A DNA stretch of 64,000 bases from CAYOSF01 sp964406605 (GCA_964406605.1 CAYOSF010000001.1:406989-470988), one strand, 5' to 3'. Shown: positions 17,668-27,533, counted from the first letter of the stretch. A program made the numbers and translations. The notes: a model not told the origin generated them from the sequence alone.

Positions 17668-19089
17668 ATGCTTCGGGAGGCCATTCGCACCACCCGGCTT
17701 GGAGCCATGCTGGCGGCCCTGACGATTATCGCACTCATGGTGGGATGCGGTGGCGGCGTGGACGATCAGACCCCAAACACCACCCAAGATGCCGCCGATG
17801 AAGAGGCGGCTGCCACCATGTCCGAGCGTCCGACCGTCGCGGCGCGCACACCGGGCGCTCCTCTCTGTCCCGATCCCCAACCCCCGCTGGTGGTCGACTT
17901 CGAGGTGCGCCAAACGCCGCACATGGATGAACCTGATGCCGGTGTTCCGTTCCGGGATCCTGCCTTCGGAACCTGCTTGGTGCGGGTCACGGACAGGAAG
18001 ACCGACATTTCGCCGGACGATAGCTCGGCCGGCCTGAAGAACGAGTACTCGCGCGTGCAGTCGTTCAACGCCGACGGGACGCGGTTGCTGGCTCGCGGCA
18101 TCGAGGGCACCTGGTATCTGTACGACGCAAACACACTCGACCTGCTCGGCGAACTGGCGATCGGTGGATCGGGCGATCCGCGCTGGGACGCGACCGACCC
18201 GGACCTGCTCTACTTCTCCGACGAGGCGCGTCTGATGGCCTATCAGATCGGGACCGGGAAGGAGAGCGTCGTGCACGACTTCGCTGAGGACTTCCCCGGT
18301 CAGTCGCTGGCCGCCGTCTGGACGCGGTACGAGGGGAGCCCGTCGTGGGACGGCCGGTACTGGGGTCTGATGGCGGAGGACGAGGAGTGGGAGGCCGTGG
18401 CCTTCCTGGTGTACGACCAGGAGGCCGATCAGGTGGTGGCGAAGCTCGACGTCCCGGAAGGGGATCCCGACAGCGTGACCATCAGCCCCCTCGGCGACTA
18501 CTTCCTTGCCTTCTTCGAGTCCTGTGAGGAAGGCGGAATGGGGAGCGAGAGCAGTCCGTGCGGCCTCATGGTGTACGACCGCGGCCTGACAAGCGGCCGA
18601 GGTCTGCTTCGCATCGTCGGTCACTCGGACGCGGCCCTGGATGCCCAAGGGCGAGAGGTGCTGGTCTTCCAGGACATTGATGAGGACAACATCTCGATGC
18701 TCGATCTGGAGACCGGCACCGTGACCGCGTTGTGGCCGATCGACTTCAGTCACACCGGAATCGGCCTGCACTTCTCCGGGCGTGCGTTCGAACGGCCAGG
18801 ATGGGCTCTCGTGTCGACCCACGACGGCGACCCGGACGCCTACACTTGGATGGACGATCAGGTTTTCGCGGTCGAGCTCGAACCAGGCGGGCGGGTAGTC
18901 CGCCTGGCGCATACCCATTCGCTGGTGGACGAGGAGGAAGAGCATGATTACTGGGCGGAGCCTCACGCGAGCGTGAACCAGGACTTCACGCGGGTCGTCT
19001 TCACGTCCAATTGGGGCCGGGCCGGTACGGAAGAGGTGGAGATGTTCCTGATCGATCTGCCGCCGGATTGGCCGGAGGATCTGCCGTAG
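17668..19089 (+). CDS. lipoprotein with predicted WD40/PD40-like beta-propeller
   Basis: A 473-residue predicted lipoprotein. I place the start at the ATG at 17668, preceded by GAGGAGA, because it puts a clean signal peptide (hydrophobic LAALTIIALMVG) directly at the N terminus with lipobox Cys27; the frame remains open for 50 more codons upstream. After an acidic linker the protein has repeated blades of the type DGTRLLARGIEGTWYLYD and SPLGDYFLAFFES, as in TolB/PD40 propellers. No catalytic residues are recognised. It is probably a periplasmic or surface binding or structural protein, divergent from the solute-binding protein gene. Confidence 0.75.
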   Translation: MLREAIRTTRLGAMLAALTIIALMVGCGGGVDDQTPNTTQDAADEEAAATMSERPTVAARTPGAPLCPDPQPPLVVDFEVRQTPHMDEPDAGVPFRDPAFGTCLVRVTDRKTDISPDDSSAGLKNEYSRVQSFNADGTRLLARGIEGTWYLYDANTLDLLGELAIGGSGDPRWDATDPDLLYFSDEARLMAYQIGTGKESVVHDFAEDFPGQSLAAVWTRYEGSPSWDGRYWGLMAEDEEWEAVAFLVYDQEADQVVAKLDVPEGDPDSVTISPLGDYFLAFFESCEEGGMGSESSPCGLMVYDRGLTSGRGLLRIVGHSDAALDAQGREVLVFQDIDEDNISMLDLETGTVTALWPIDFSHTGIGLHFSGRAFERPGWALVSTHDGDPDAYTWMDDQVFAVELEPGGRVVRLAHTHSLVDEEEEHDYWAEPHASVNQDFTRVVFTSNWGRAGTEEVEMFLIDLPPDWPEDLP

Positions 19090-19151
19090 TCCGAAGGGGG
19101 ATGCCTACGACATCCCCGGTGCAGCCGCGACCAGGGTGAGTCTGGTACGCC

Positions 19152-20792
19152 TCAGCGCCTGTCCTGCGGCGGCCTCGCCGGCAACCCGGCCATGGGATGC
19201 AGGGCGGACATATCGATGTCCAGCAGGTATGGGCCTTGTGCTTCCAGCGCGCGGTCGAACGCGGACCGGAACTCAGCGACCGTGCTTGCCTTCTCGGCGG
19301 GGACGCCCATCGCCCGGGCGACGGCGGCGAAATCCGGCGTGAGCAGATCGACGCCGGCCGTACGGCCTTCGTATCGCTGCTGCTGCAGTGCTCGGAGTAC
19401 TCCGTAGCCCCCGTCATTGAAGACGCAGATCTTCACGGGCAGTTCATACTGGGCGGCCGTTGCCAGCTCGCCGATGTGCAGCATGAAGCCGCCGTCGCCG
19501 TGGATGACCAGCGTCGGCTGGCGGGTGCCGGTGGCCGCGCCCAGGGCCAGCGGAAGGCCGGGACCGATGGCGGTGCAGGTGGGGTGGATGGCCGTGCCGG
19601 GCTCGAAGACCGGGAGCAGCCGGTTGGCCCAGCGGTAGGCGGGCAGCGTCGAGTCGCGCACGATCGGCGCCGTCCGCGGTAGCCGTTCGCGCAGATGGTC
19701 GAGTATCGCTTGGTGGTCCGGACCGATGGCGGCTCGGGCGGCTTCACGCGCAGCGACAGCAGCACCCAGAGCGGCATCTCGGAACGCTGGATCGCCGGGG
19801 CAACGCCCGACGCCGTCGAGCAGGCTCTCCAGGCAGAGCCGAGCATCTCCCACGATGCGGACGCTGGGTCTGTAGTTGCGGCCAAGGACGGTCGGGTCCG
19901 CGTCGATGTGGATGAGCGTGTTGGGGAGTTCGAGCGTGAAATCGGCCGTATCTTGCGACCGGAAGCGGCTGCCCACTGCAAGCAATACCTCTGCGTCGCG
20001 CACCAGCGGGGCAATGTTGGGGTCGGTCGTGAACGCGCCAAGAGCAAGGGGGTGATCCTCGGCGATCGCGCCTCGACCGTTCATGGTGGTCAGCACCGGC
20101 GCATCGAGCGCCTCGGCCAGTTGGACCAGCGCGGTCGCGGCCGAGCTGCGAAGGACGCCGCCGCCCGCCCACAGCACACGCCGCCTTGCCGACTCGAGGA
20201 CTTTGACGGCCTCGCTGAGGCCTCGTTCGTCCGGAACGACCCTCCGGGGCGACGAAGCCTCCGGGATCGGGTCCGGCGTCGGGCGATTCTGCAGATCGAT
20301 GGGGATCTCGATAGCGCCCGGCTGGGGACGGCCCGTGCAGATGTCGTCCGCTACCCGAAAGATGGCCTCGACGATCTCCTCGGGCCGCCGCGGACTCTCG
20401 ACGCGGCGGCAGGCTGTGGCCAGCATTGGCATTTGCTGCTCGGCTTCGTGCAGGTTGCCTTTGCCCTGTCCGTAGAACCGTGTCTGGACTTGGCCGGTGA
20501 TCAGCAACACCGGAGTCGATGCGAAGCCGGCCTCATACATGCCGGTCATTGCATTGGTCGTACCGGGTCCGGTGCTGGCCAGCGCCACTCCCATTCGGCC
20601 CGTGACCCGGGCATAGCCGTCGGCCGCGTGGACGGCGCACGCTTCGTGCCGGACGGAGATGAGCTGGATGGCGCCGCCGCGGCGGAAGGCGTCGACGATC
20701 GGAGCGTTATGGACGCCCACGATCCCGAAGACCGTGTCAACGCCCAGTGCACGAAGCGCTTCATAGACCGCGTCGCCGCCTGTGCTGGCCAC
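19152..20792 (-). CDS. thiamine diphosphate-binding enzyme (acetolactate synthase-like)
   Basis: A 546-residue ThDP enzyme of the acetolactate synthase/benzoylformate decarboxylase family with three domains: the N-terminal PYR domain with the ThDP-activating Glu50 in RHEACAVHAADG, a central Rossmann-like domain, and a C-terminal PP domain with IHGDGGFMLHIGEL and FNDGGYG. The pattern (GPGTTNAMTGMYEA, DLQNRPTP) is intact and catalytically competent. The function is not acetohydroxyacid synthase for certain; candidates include oxalyl-CoA or sulfoacetaldehyde-type reactions and benzoylformate-like decarboxylation. It starts with GTG. It converges with the lipoprotein gene and does not overlap its neighbours. 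Confidence 0.85.
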   Translation of the reverse strand: MASTGGDAVYEALRALGVDTVFGIVGVHNAPIVDAFRRGGAIQLISVRHEACAVHAADGYARVTGRMGVALASTGPGTTNAMTGMYEAGFASTPVLLITGQVQTRFYGQGKGNLHEAEQQMPMLATACRRVESPRRPEEIVEAIFRVADDICTGRPQPGAIEIPIDLQNRPTPDPIPEASSPRRVVPDERGLSEAVKVLESARRRVLWAGGGVLRSSAATALVQLAEALDAPVLTTMNGRGAIAEDHPLALGAFTTDPNIAPLVRDAEVLLAVGSRFRSQDTADFTLELPNTLIHIDADPTVLGRNYRPSVRIVGDARLCLESLLDGVGRCPGDPAFRDAALGAAVAAREAARAAIGPDHQAILDHLRERLPRTAPIVRDSTLPAYRWANRLLPVFEPGTAIHPTCTAIGPGLPLALGAATGTRQPTLVIHGDGGFMLHIGELATAAQYELPVKICVFNDGGYGVLRALQQQRYEGRTAGVDLLTPDFAAVARAMGVPAEKASTVAEFRSAFDRALEAQGPYLLDIDMSALHPMAGLPARPPQDRR

Positions 20793-20943
20793 GCTCGCCT
20801 GCTACCTCCTGCTGATTTCCATTTGACCGTCGGAATTGCTCGAAGGTCCTCCAGTGGCGGGATGCTTGGGCCGCAGAGGAGCGTCGAGTCGGTGAGCGTC
20901 AGTGCCGCGGGATCTCACTCCAGCTACCATCGCGGCGCTGGCC

Positions 20944-21993
20944 TCAGAACCGGTTCAGGGCGTCGATGAGCTGGCGCAGACGCCCGTGACGATGCTGGCT
21001 GACGCCGAGTGAGATGCGGGCGCATTCCAGCGCGTCCTTCTCCCGTACCTCCTGAGCGGAGGGCTGCACCACGCGGAGGCCCTGCTCGTCCGAGATATCG
21101 GCGAAGTCTCGGGCCAGACGGTCCAAGTGCTGTTGCGGTGGTGCCCGGAGGACTCGCAGCACCAGGGCGCCCTTCACATACCGCTGAGACTGGTAGTTCC
21201 GATAAAAGCCTTCGATCTCACCGACTGCCCGCTCGACGCTGTCGGTCGCGCAGAACAGGTTCGTGTCCTCCTTGGAGATGAGGCCGCGGCCGCGGAGCGA
21301 CCTGTTGACGAACCGGCGCCAGTCGGCCCAGTAGCTGCCTCCAGGCGCCTCAAGGAGGACGACGGGGTGCAGATCGCTCTTGCCCGTCTGCATGAGTGTG
21401 AGCAGCTCGAACGCCTCGTCCAGGGTCCCAAACCCGCCCGGCAGGAGAACGAACGCGGCGGATTCCTTGAGGAAGGTCACCTTGCGGGTAAAGAAGTACT
21501 TGAAGTTGATGAGCTTCGGGTCGCCCTCAATGATGTCGTTCGGATCGGCCTCCATCGGGAGGCGGATATTCGCGCCAAAGCTCTTCTCGGCGCCCGCACC
21601 GGTATGTCCCGCCTCCATGATGCCCGGCCCGGCGCCTGTTATGACCATCCACCCGCGCGCCGCGATCGCCGCGCCGAACTGGCGGGACATTTCGTAGTTG
21701 GGATCGGTGGGATCAGAGCGCGCGGAGCCGAAAATGCTCACTTTGCGCGTGCCGCGATACTGCTTGAAGACCTTGAATGCGTACGCGAACTCCTTCAGCG
21801 CCGCGTTGACGAGCTTCATCTCGCCGCGGTCGGAGCGGTCTCTGGTTAGCCGGAGGCACGAGGTGATGAGCTCGGTGAGAATGTCCGGATCGGTGTCAAG
21901 ACCGCTGGAGGCGACGAGCTCCTCGATTCGGGCATCCAGGCCCTCGTCGCCGTAGCGATAGCGTCGGCGCCTCACCCGCTGCTGCTGTGTCAT
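20944..21993 (-). CDS. LOG-family protein (TIGR00730-type Rossmann fold)
   Basis: A 349-residue protein of the 'lysine decarboxylase-like' LOG family, whose characterised members are cytokinin riboside 5'-monophosphate phosphoribohydrolases or nucleotide 5'-monophosphate nucleosidases. The diagnostic PGGFGTLDE motif is at 185-193, and VSIFGSAR is at 85-92. The protein is longer than the usual ~190 residues, with ~80 extra N-terminal and ~90 extra C-terminal residues, like the larger YgdH-type members. It is divergent from the S51-like gene at 22119 with a 125-bp spacer. Confidence 0.85.
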   Translation of the reverse strand: MTQQQRVRRRRYRYGDEGLDARIEELVASSGLDTDPDILTELITSCLRLTRDRSDRGEMKLVNAALKEFAYAFKVFKQYRGTRKVSIFGSARSDPTDPNYEMSRQFGAAIAARGWMVITGAGPGIMEAGHTGAGAEKSFGANIRLPMEADPNDIIEGDPKLINFKYFFTRKVTFLKESAAFVLLPGGFGTLDEAFELLTLMQTGKSDLHPVVLLEAPGGSYWADWRRFVNRSLRGRGLISKEDTNLFCATDSVERAVGEIEGFYRNYQSQRYVKGALVLRVLRAPPQQHLDRLARDFADISDEQGLRVVQPSAQEVREKDALECARISLGVSQHRHGRLRQLIDALNRF

Positions 21994-22118
21994 GCTCTTG
22001 TCCGTTAGTGTATCACTTGCCGCACTTGGGGCACGTGGATGGAGCGACGGGCGGGCGCTCCCCTCGATTCGCCGATAGCGGCTCGAAACCGGTTGAAGGC
22101 GTCCAGTACACTGGACGT

Positions 22119-23396
22119 ATGCGCGAAGGAGTTGGATCAGTCGCCCGGTCGCCGGGAACGGTCACGCTCATGGGGTCCGGTGAGATGACGAGGGCGATGA
22201 GCAAGGTGCATCGCTGGGTAGTGTCCAAGAGCTCGGGACCGGTGAGGGGTGCCTTCCTGGATACGCCGGCCGGCTTCGAGCTCAATGCCGACGACATCTC
22301 CGGCCGGGCGTGCGCCTACGTGAGCGAGTACGTGGGCATTCCATGCTCTGTGGTCTCCTTCAAGTCAGCGGAGCGCGCCACGGACCGGGAGATTGAGAGC
22401 GCCTTGAGAAAGCTGAGGCGGGCGAAGTACATCTTCGCGGGGCCCGGCAGCCCAACCTACGCCGTCCGAAACTGGCGAGGGACCCGTGTATTCGAGATGG
22501 TGGCCAAGCGAGTCGGTGAAGGCGCGCACCTGGTGCTCGCAAGCGCGGCGGCCATCGCAGTCGGGAGCCGCACGCTTCCGGTGTACGAGATCTACAAAGC
22601 CGGTGAGGCAACGCACTGGGTCGAAGGGCTCGACCTCCTGGCCCCCTACGGACTGGACGTGGCTATCGTCAGTCACTGGAACAACGCGGAGGGAGGCACG
22701 TTCGACACGCGCTACTGCTTCATGGGCCAGCCCAGGTTTGATCTACTGGAGCGGCTCCTTCCCGATTCGACGATAGTCCTCGGCGTGGACGAGTACACGG
22801 CCTGCATCCTCGATCTCGGTGAGAACGAGTGTCGGGTGATGGGTGCCGGTGAGGCAACGATCCGGCGAGACGGCAAAGAGACTAGGTTTGCCACGGGGTC
22901 TTCCTTCGGCCTGGACGTGCTGAGACGTGACGTCGCCGCGGAGGGGGACCGCGTCGAGGCGCGGGTCGATGCGGATTCGGTCGGCAGGCCAGGAGCCAGA
23001 GCGGGTCAGGCGTTGCGCGAGCAGTTGGCCAGAGTGGAGAGGCGCTCTGAGCTCGGAGCCGGCGGATACGCGGACGTCGTTGACTTGGCCGCGCAGATCG
23101 GCGACCTGGCGCTTGCCGTGGATGACGCGCGGGAGGCAGGTGTGGACGGGCGGCTGATCTCCAGAGGCGACGCCGGTCTGCGCGAACTGGTGTTCGCCTG
23201 CGGCGACTGCTTGGCTTCCCTCTCTGATGACAGGGTCGGAAGCTTGAGGCCGCTCGTCGAGATCCTGATCGACGTACGTTCGCGATTGCGCACCGCCGAT
23301 CAGTGGGCGCTTGCAGACGAGATCCGCGACAAGCTCTCCTCGCTGGGGATCCTCCTGGAGGACGGTCCGAACGGGACCACCTGGAAGTCACGGTAG
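22119..23396 (+). CDS. peptidase S51/type 1 amidotransferase-like protein fused to a CysRS-like C-terminal domain
   Basis: A 425-residue fusion starting at the ATG at 22119. Residues 10-250 resemble the type-1 glutamine-amidotransferase/S51 (cyanophycinase) fold: LMGSGEM near the start, IFAGPGSPTY, and a candidate nucleophile Ser142 in LVLASAAAIAVG, although the usual GxSAG elbow is not conserved. The last ~100 residues resemble the C-terminal anticodon-binding region of cysteinyl-tRNA synthetase, ending in WALADEIRDKLSSLG and EDGPNGTTWK (391-425). No CysRS catalytic domain is present. The role is unknown; tRNA or RNA binding by the tail is an inference. Confidence 0.72.
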   Translation: MREGVGSVARSPGTVTLMGSGEMTRAMSKVHRWVVSKSSGPVRGAFLDTPAGFELNADDISGRACAYVSEYVGIPCSVVSFKSAERATDREIESALRKLRRAKYIFAGPGSPTYAVRNWRGTRVFEMVAKRVGEGAHLVLASAAAIAVGSRTLPVYEIYKAGEATHWVEGLDLLAPYGLDVAIVSHWNNAEGGTFDTRYCFMGQPRFDLLERLLPDSTIVLGVDEYTACILDLGENECRVMGAGEATIRRDGKETRFATGSSFGLDVLRRDVAAEGDRVEARVDADSVGRPGARAGQALREQLARVERRSELGAGGYADVVDLAAQIGDLALAVDDAREAGVDGRLISRGDAGLRELVFACGDCLASLSDDRVGSLRPLVEILIDVRSRLRTADQWALADEIRDKLSSLGILLEDGPNGTTWKSR

Positions 23397-23506
23397 GGTG
23401 CGGCCGATTGGATGGGCCGTCTGCCGGCCCAGCTCGTGGGTAGACCGATGCCGCGATTGCCGGATGGACACCGGCACCACGCAGTCTCTCGCTGAGCTTT
23501 GGCCGT

Positions 23507-25717
23507 CTAGGGCGCGAGTTCTCGGCATTCAGTAGGTCCCGGGCTGAGACGCTGCGTGACGTCCTCGCCGTTGAGCAGCAGCCGCACCTCCGGTCGCGCC
23601 CAGAGCCGGAGGCGCGATGGCGGCGGGGCGGCCTCGACCTCAACGCGTCCATCGTTCTCGCGCCAGACGGCTCTCGCAACCACCAGACCTTCGGCTTCCA
23701 GCGCGCCCGCCGCTACCTCGAGTCGCGCAGAAGAGGGTTCTTCGGCCGCGAGGGCGGCCACCCACACCTGATGTGATTCATCGGCCACGAGCCAACCGGG
23801 AGCATCAGGCGCGCGAAGGGTGGCGCCTCCCGTGCTGAGCACCTCACCGCGGCCCTGAACGATGCCCGGCGCCTCGAAGGTCGGCGGGACGTAGGGCTCG
23901 CGGTTGATCCTACGCTCCAGCACGCGCAGGTCGCGTAGATCGTAGCGGAGGGCGAGCGTCTGACCGGCGCTCTCATACTCGATTTCGCGTACCGCCTCCT
24001 CCGACACGTCGTCCGCCACACGAGCGGCCGCAAGGTGGCCGCAGAAGGAAGCGGACGACTCGTACTCGCCCGCTGAGGCCACCTCCAGCACGAAGCCGTT
24101 GCGCACGTTGCCCTTGTAGAACGGACCGGCCAGCGTCCGGTACTCCCAGAAGTTCTTGGTCGGTCCGCTGTAGTTGTAGATGGAGAGAACGAGTTCGCCG
24201 CCGCGCTCGTCGAGTACGATGGGCGCTTCCTGGCCCATGTTCGTCGGTTCCAGTGGAATGAGTCCGATGTAGACATGCTCGGTGGCCAGCACAACCGGCT
24301 CCAGCGGCGTCAGCGCCTGGGGCAGCGAGGATACTTGTCGACCACCGACGAAGATCTCCATCGCCTTGTCCCTGCCAATGAGGAGGGCGTCCAGCCGCAG
24401 CGTGTGAACGGCCGTCGCAATGCCCATCGGCGCCAGCCCGTACACGACGATGGCCAGGTTGCGATGCTGGGCGCACCGCGGCACCCCCAGGTCCCACAGG
24501 TCGTGTTGGGTGTGGCCGTCCTTGTCAGCCATCCGACCGATCTCGTAGTCGTTGATGATGTACCGCGTGTAGAGAACACCGTAGCCGGGCGCTTCGTCCT
24601 TCCGGTAGTGCAGGATGGCGGAGTTGAACTGAGGCCAGGGCTCAGGTGGATCGCCGACGTCGTAGGATCGTGAGGCGGTGCCGAGACAGTAGTCTGGAGT
24701 GAGGTATGAGGTGAGGTCGGCATCTGAAGAAACGTCGGCTATCTCCCGGACCTGCCACTCGGGCGGCTTCTCCTCGAAGACGGCGCGGACATAGTCGGGG
24801 AGGTGGTAGCGGCTCAGTCCGACTCCTACGTGGCCCTCCTCGCCCAGCCACGGGTAGTAGCTGGTCGCTCGCCGCAGTTCTGGATAGCCCAATTCCTTGT
24901 GCAGGATCACCTTCAAGAATCCTCCGCCGCCGACGGTGTCACGGCGGTAGGCGCGGCAGTGCGGCCCGGCGATCTGGCCGGTGGGCCGGTGATAGCGTGT
25001 GGCGGCGTGCAGCCACAGGCGCTCCTCCATGAGGCGCGCTTTGAAGGCCGTGTCCGTATCGGCTGCGTGCTCGGCGACGGCGGCGAGGGCGGTGAGATCG
25101 ACGCCCAGGTAGGTGGGGCTGTTGTACTCGTGGGGAGCGCCGGAGCGGGCGGTGAAGGCTATCCAAGCATCGAGCTTGCGGCGTCCACGCTCCGCATAGT
25201 GGCTGCCCCCGAGGATCTGCCCGCAGAGAACGGTGTTGTGGATATCGAGCAGGGCGATGTTGGTGTAGGAAGGGTGGACGTCGAGTAGCTCGATCTCCTG
25301 CAGTCCCAGACGCATGGCCTCCCGGATGCGCTCTTGCAGACCGCTTGAGAGGCGTTCGCCGAAGCGAAGCACGATATGCGCCAGGCCCTCCAGCATGAAC
25401 TCGGCGGCGTTGAGGTCGGCTACCATCTCGTGCTCGAGGAACCAGCGGAAGTTGCCGAAGTGGGCGTTGCCTGGGCGTGTCTCCTGCATGGACAGCACCT
25501 TGTCGATCACCCGTTCGGCCAGGGCGGCGCTTCCCGGCTCGTCCTCTCGGAGGAGGCAGGTGGCGTAGGCCAGGCTGCCCCGGGGGTCGTGGTACTGGCC
25601 GAGGCCGATATCGATGCGGACCATGGCCTCGTCCGGATCGAAGTCTTCCTTCAGCTTCCGGTAACCGTCGGAGTAGAGCTCCTGTGACCGGGGGTCCAGC
25701 ATTTCGTCAGCGCTCAT
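23507..25717 (-). CDS. putative alpha/alpha-toroid polysaccharide lyase-like protein (heparinase II/III-like)
   Basis: A 736-residue protein without an obvious signal peptide. The first ~330 residues are helical with features of alpha/alpha-toroid lyases and hydrolases (YTNIALLDIHNT, APHEYNSPTYLGVDL, AATRYHRPTGQIAGPHCRAY), followed by beta-rich segments to the end, the heparinase II/III-like layout. I see no specific catalytic assignment beyond conserved Tyr/His/Asn in those stretches, so the class is tentative. An AGGAGGTGATCC Shine-Dalgarno, close to ideal, precedes the ATG. It is the last gene of the six-gene operon that begins at 30638, 61 bp after the flavin oxidoreductase, which supports a role in uronic-acid or sulfated-glycan breakdown. 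Confidence 0.6.
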   Translation of the reverse strand: MSADEMLDPRSQELYSDGYRKLKEDFDPDEAMVRIDIGLGQYHDPRGSLAYATCLLREDEPGSAALAERVIDKVLSMQETRPGNAHFGNFRWFLEHEMVADLNAAEFMLEGLAHIVLRFGERLSSGLQERIREAMRLGLQEIELLDVHPSYTNIALLDIHNTVLCGQILGGSHYAERGRRKLDAWIAFTARSGAPHEYNSPTYLGVDLTALAAVAEHAADTDTAFKARLMEERLWLHAATRYHRPTGQIAGPHCRAYRRDTVGGGGFLKVILHKELGYPELRRATSYYPWLGEEGHVGVGLSRYHLPDYVRAVFEEKPPEWQVREIADVSSDADLTSYLTPDYCLGTASRSYDVGDPPEPWPQFNSAILHYRKDEAPGYGVLYTRYIINDYEIGRMADKDGHTQHDLWDLGVPRCAQHRNLAIVVYGLAPMGIATAVHTLRLDALLIGRDKAMEIFVGGRQVSSLPQALTPLEPVVLATEHVYIGLIPLEPTNMGQEAPIVLDERGGELVLSIYNYSGPTKNFWEYRTLAGPFYKGNVRNGFVLEVASAGEYESSASFCGHLAAARVADDVSEEAVREIEYESAGQTLALRYDLRDLRVLERRINREPYVPPTFEAPGIVQGRGEVLSTGGATLRAPDAPGWLVADESHQVWVAALAAEEPSSARLEVAAGALEAEGLVVARAVWRENDGRVEVEAAPPPSRLRLWARPEVRLLLNGEDVTQRLSPGPTECRELAP

Positions 25718-25778
25718 GGATCACCTCCTGTGACCGGGCATTGCGCCGGGGAGCCTGTGCGGCCACGACCCCGGCGTG

Positions 25779-27170
25779 CTAGCGTGGGTAGGCCCGGCGG
25801 AAGTAGGGGACGTAGGCCGGGTCGCGGGGCACGCAACCCACCGGTACCTGCCCCAGTTCGTTGTTCTTGGCCCGCATGAGGGCGGTGCAGTAGCTCACAC
25901 CCAAGCATGCCTTCGACGGGTTCATCCGGCCGCTGCTCAGCACGTCCGCGGCGAAGTCGGGGTAGGCCAGCGCGCCGCGGCCCAGTCCGACGACGGAGAT
26001 GCGTCCTTCGCGCACGCTGGCCTCGCCGGCGTTCAACGCGAAGTGTCTCAGCCAGCTATACGCCGTTCCGACCATGACCACGTCCGGGTGCGCCTGCTGA
26101 ACCTCCGCTGCGGCCGCCACGTGACGCTCGACGCCGCGCAGAGGGTGCTCGGGTGAGGGGTAACCGTCCACCGGCGGCCGCTCGAATGGCCGGCCGATGT
26201 GAGGGTTGAAGTAGGGACTGCCCATGGTCAGGCTGACCAGGTGCACGCCTTGTTCCTTGAGGAGTCCGATCAGCCGGATCGGCTCGGTCAGGTCGGGGCG
26301 GGATGGCTGCGTGGCGTCCACGCCCCATCCTTGCTCGTAGGGAACGGCGGAGTCGACGTTGTCCTGGTGGGGCACCCCGTCGTAGATGTTCAGGCGTGTC
26401 GCAAGAAGCAGGTCATCGCCGAGGCGTGCGCGGGCCTCCCGAACGATGTCCAGCACCAGCCGGGAACGGTTCTCGAAAGAGCCGCCGTAGCGACCGGGTC
26501 GGTTCCTGGCCGCCAGCAGCTCGTTCAGCAGGTACGTATGGCACTGCTTGATGTCGACGAAGTCGAAGCCGATCCGGGCGGCGAGCACGGCGGCCTCGAC
26601 GTAACGCTCCCCGAGGGCCTCCAGCTCCGCGTCGGACACCAATGGGTAGTCGGGCGGCAGCCGTTCACCGCGGGCGCGATCGCGCCAGGTCACCGGATCG
26701 ATTGCCGGTGCGTGGTGGGCCACGATGGGCGCGTTGTGGCTCCAGCGCCCCGAATGGGTGAGCTGGAGGCCGATGAGCAGGTCGTGCGTTCCGCCGAAAC
26801 GATGCCGGTGCGCTTCACGGGACTCGGTCACCAGCCGCCGGAAATCGGGTGCCGTGCGCTCCGTGAGGAGGAGCTGCCGGGGGTTAGCCCGGCCTTCCTC
26901 GGAGATCGCGGTTGCCTCGCCCCAGATGATCTTGGCGCCGCCCTCGGCGAAGCGCCGCCAGCGGCGGAACGTGAGCTCGTCGGGGCGACCGTCCAAGGTG
27001 CCGTCGCAGCCCTCCATTGGGTGGACGGCCATGCGATTCCCGGCCGTCCGCTCCCCGATCGCCACGGGCTGGGCCAGCATGTTGACCTCGTCGTCGCAGG
27101 CGAGGTCGACGCCCTGCTCTCCGATTGCCGCCCGCAGGTCATCCAGGGATCGATACGTGAAGAAGGCCAC
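25779..27170 (-). CDS. NADH:flavin oxidoreductase, old yellow enzyme family
   Basis: A 463-residue FMN TIM-barrel protein of the OYE/2,4-dienoyl-CoA reductase group. It shows the family sequences HPMEGCDGTLDG (N-terminal FMN contacts), QLTHSGRWS, a histidine-containing FDFVDIKQCHTYLLNELL, and GGSFENRSRLVLDIV. There is no C-terminal Fe-S/FAD module, so it is of the single-domain type. It would reduce an activated C=C bond. The start is GTG, 9 bp after the cupin stop. Its presence in a sugar-type operon suggests reduction of an unsaturated sugar or aromatic intermediate, which is an inference. Confidence 0.88.
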   Translation of the reverse strand: MAFFTYRSLDDLRAAIGEQGVDLACDDEVNMLAQPVAIGERTAGNRMAVHPMEGCDGTLDGRPDELTFRRWRRFAEGGAKIIWGEATAISEEGRANPRQLLLTERTAPDFRRLVTESREAHRHRFGGTHDLLIGLQLTHSGRWSHNAPIVAHHAPAIDPVTWRDRARGERLPPDYPLVSDAELEALGERYVEAAVLAARIGFDFVDIKQCHTYLLNELLAARNRPGRYGGSFENRSRLVLDIVREARARLGDDLLLATRLNIYDGVPHQDNVDSAVPYEQGWGVDATQPSRPDLTEPIRLIGLLKEQGVHLVSLTMGSPYFNPHIGRPFERPPVDGYPSPEHPLRGVERHVAAAAEVQQAHPDVVMVGTAYSWLRHFALNAGEASVREGRISVVGLGRGALAYPDFAADVLSSGRMNPSKACLGVSYCTALMRAKNNELGQVPVGCVPRDPAYVPYFRRAYPR

Positions 27171-27179
27171 CGGGAGCCG

Positions 27180-27533
27180 CTATTCGAAGAAGATGTCGGT
27201 GGCCTCGCCGGCCGGCACGCCGGTAATGAGGACGTTCATCTCCCCTTTTGAGGTATGCCAGACGCCCGGCCGGATGAGCACCATATCGCCTTCCTGAACG
27301 GGGTACGTCTCGCCGTCCAGGGTGATGGTGCCGCCGCCCGATAGCACGTAGTAGAGCTCGGTCATCTTCTGGTGGCAGTGGTAGCGGGAGTTGTCGATCC
27401 TCAGATGGGAGACGTTGACGTCCGGCGTATCGTCGGCGGTGATGATGGTGCGGCGAAATCCGCAGACGCCGCGCTCCTCGGGCACATCCAGCAACCGCCG
27501 GATCAGGAACTTCTCCGTTGCCACTTCTGTCAT
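27180..27533 (-). CDS. cupin-domain protein
   Basis: A 117-residue single-domain cupin with both metal-binding motifs: HCHQKMTELYYVLSGGG (motif 1) and PGVWHTSKG (motif 2). Such proteins act as sugar-acid isomerases, dioxygenases or ligand sensors. Its ATG overlaps the stop of the preceding Gfo/Idh gene in an ATGA arrangement, implying translational coupling, and the OYE gene follows after 9 bp. A role in isomerising the same sugar intermediate is likely, but the reaction is not identifiable from sequence. Confidence 0.85.
   Translation of the reverse strand: MTEVATEKFLIRRLLDVPEERGVCGFRRTIITADDTPDVNVSHLRIDNSRYHCHQKMTELYYVLSGGGTITLDGETYPVQEGDMVLIRPGVWHTSKGEMNVLITGVPAGEATDIFFE

Noticed and set aside
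17324..17722. 132-codon plus-strand frame between the divergent lipoprotein genes
   Set aside because: No ribosome-binding site, no domain, and it overlaps the better-supported lipoprotein start in another frame.
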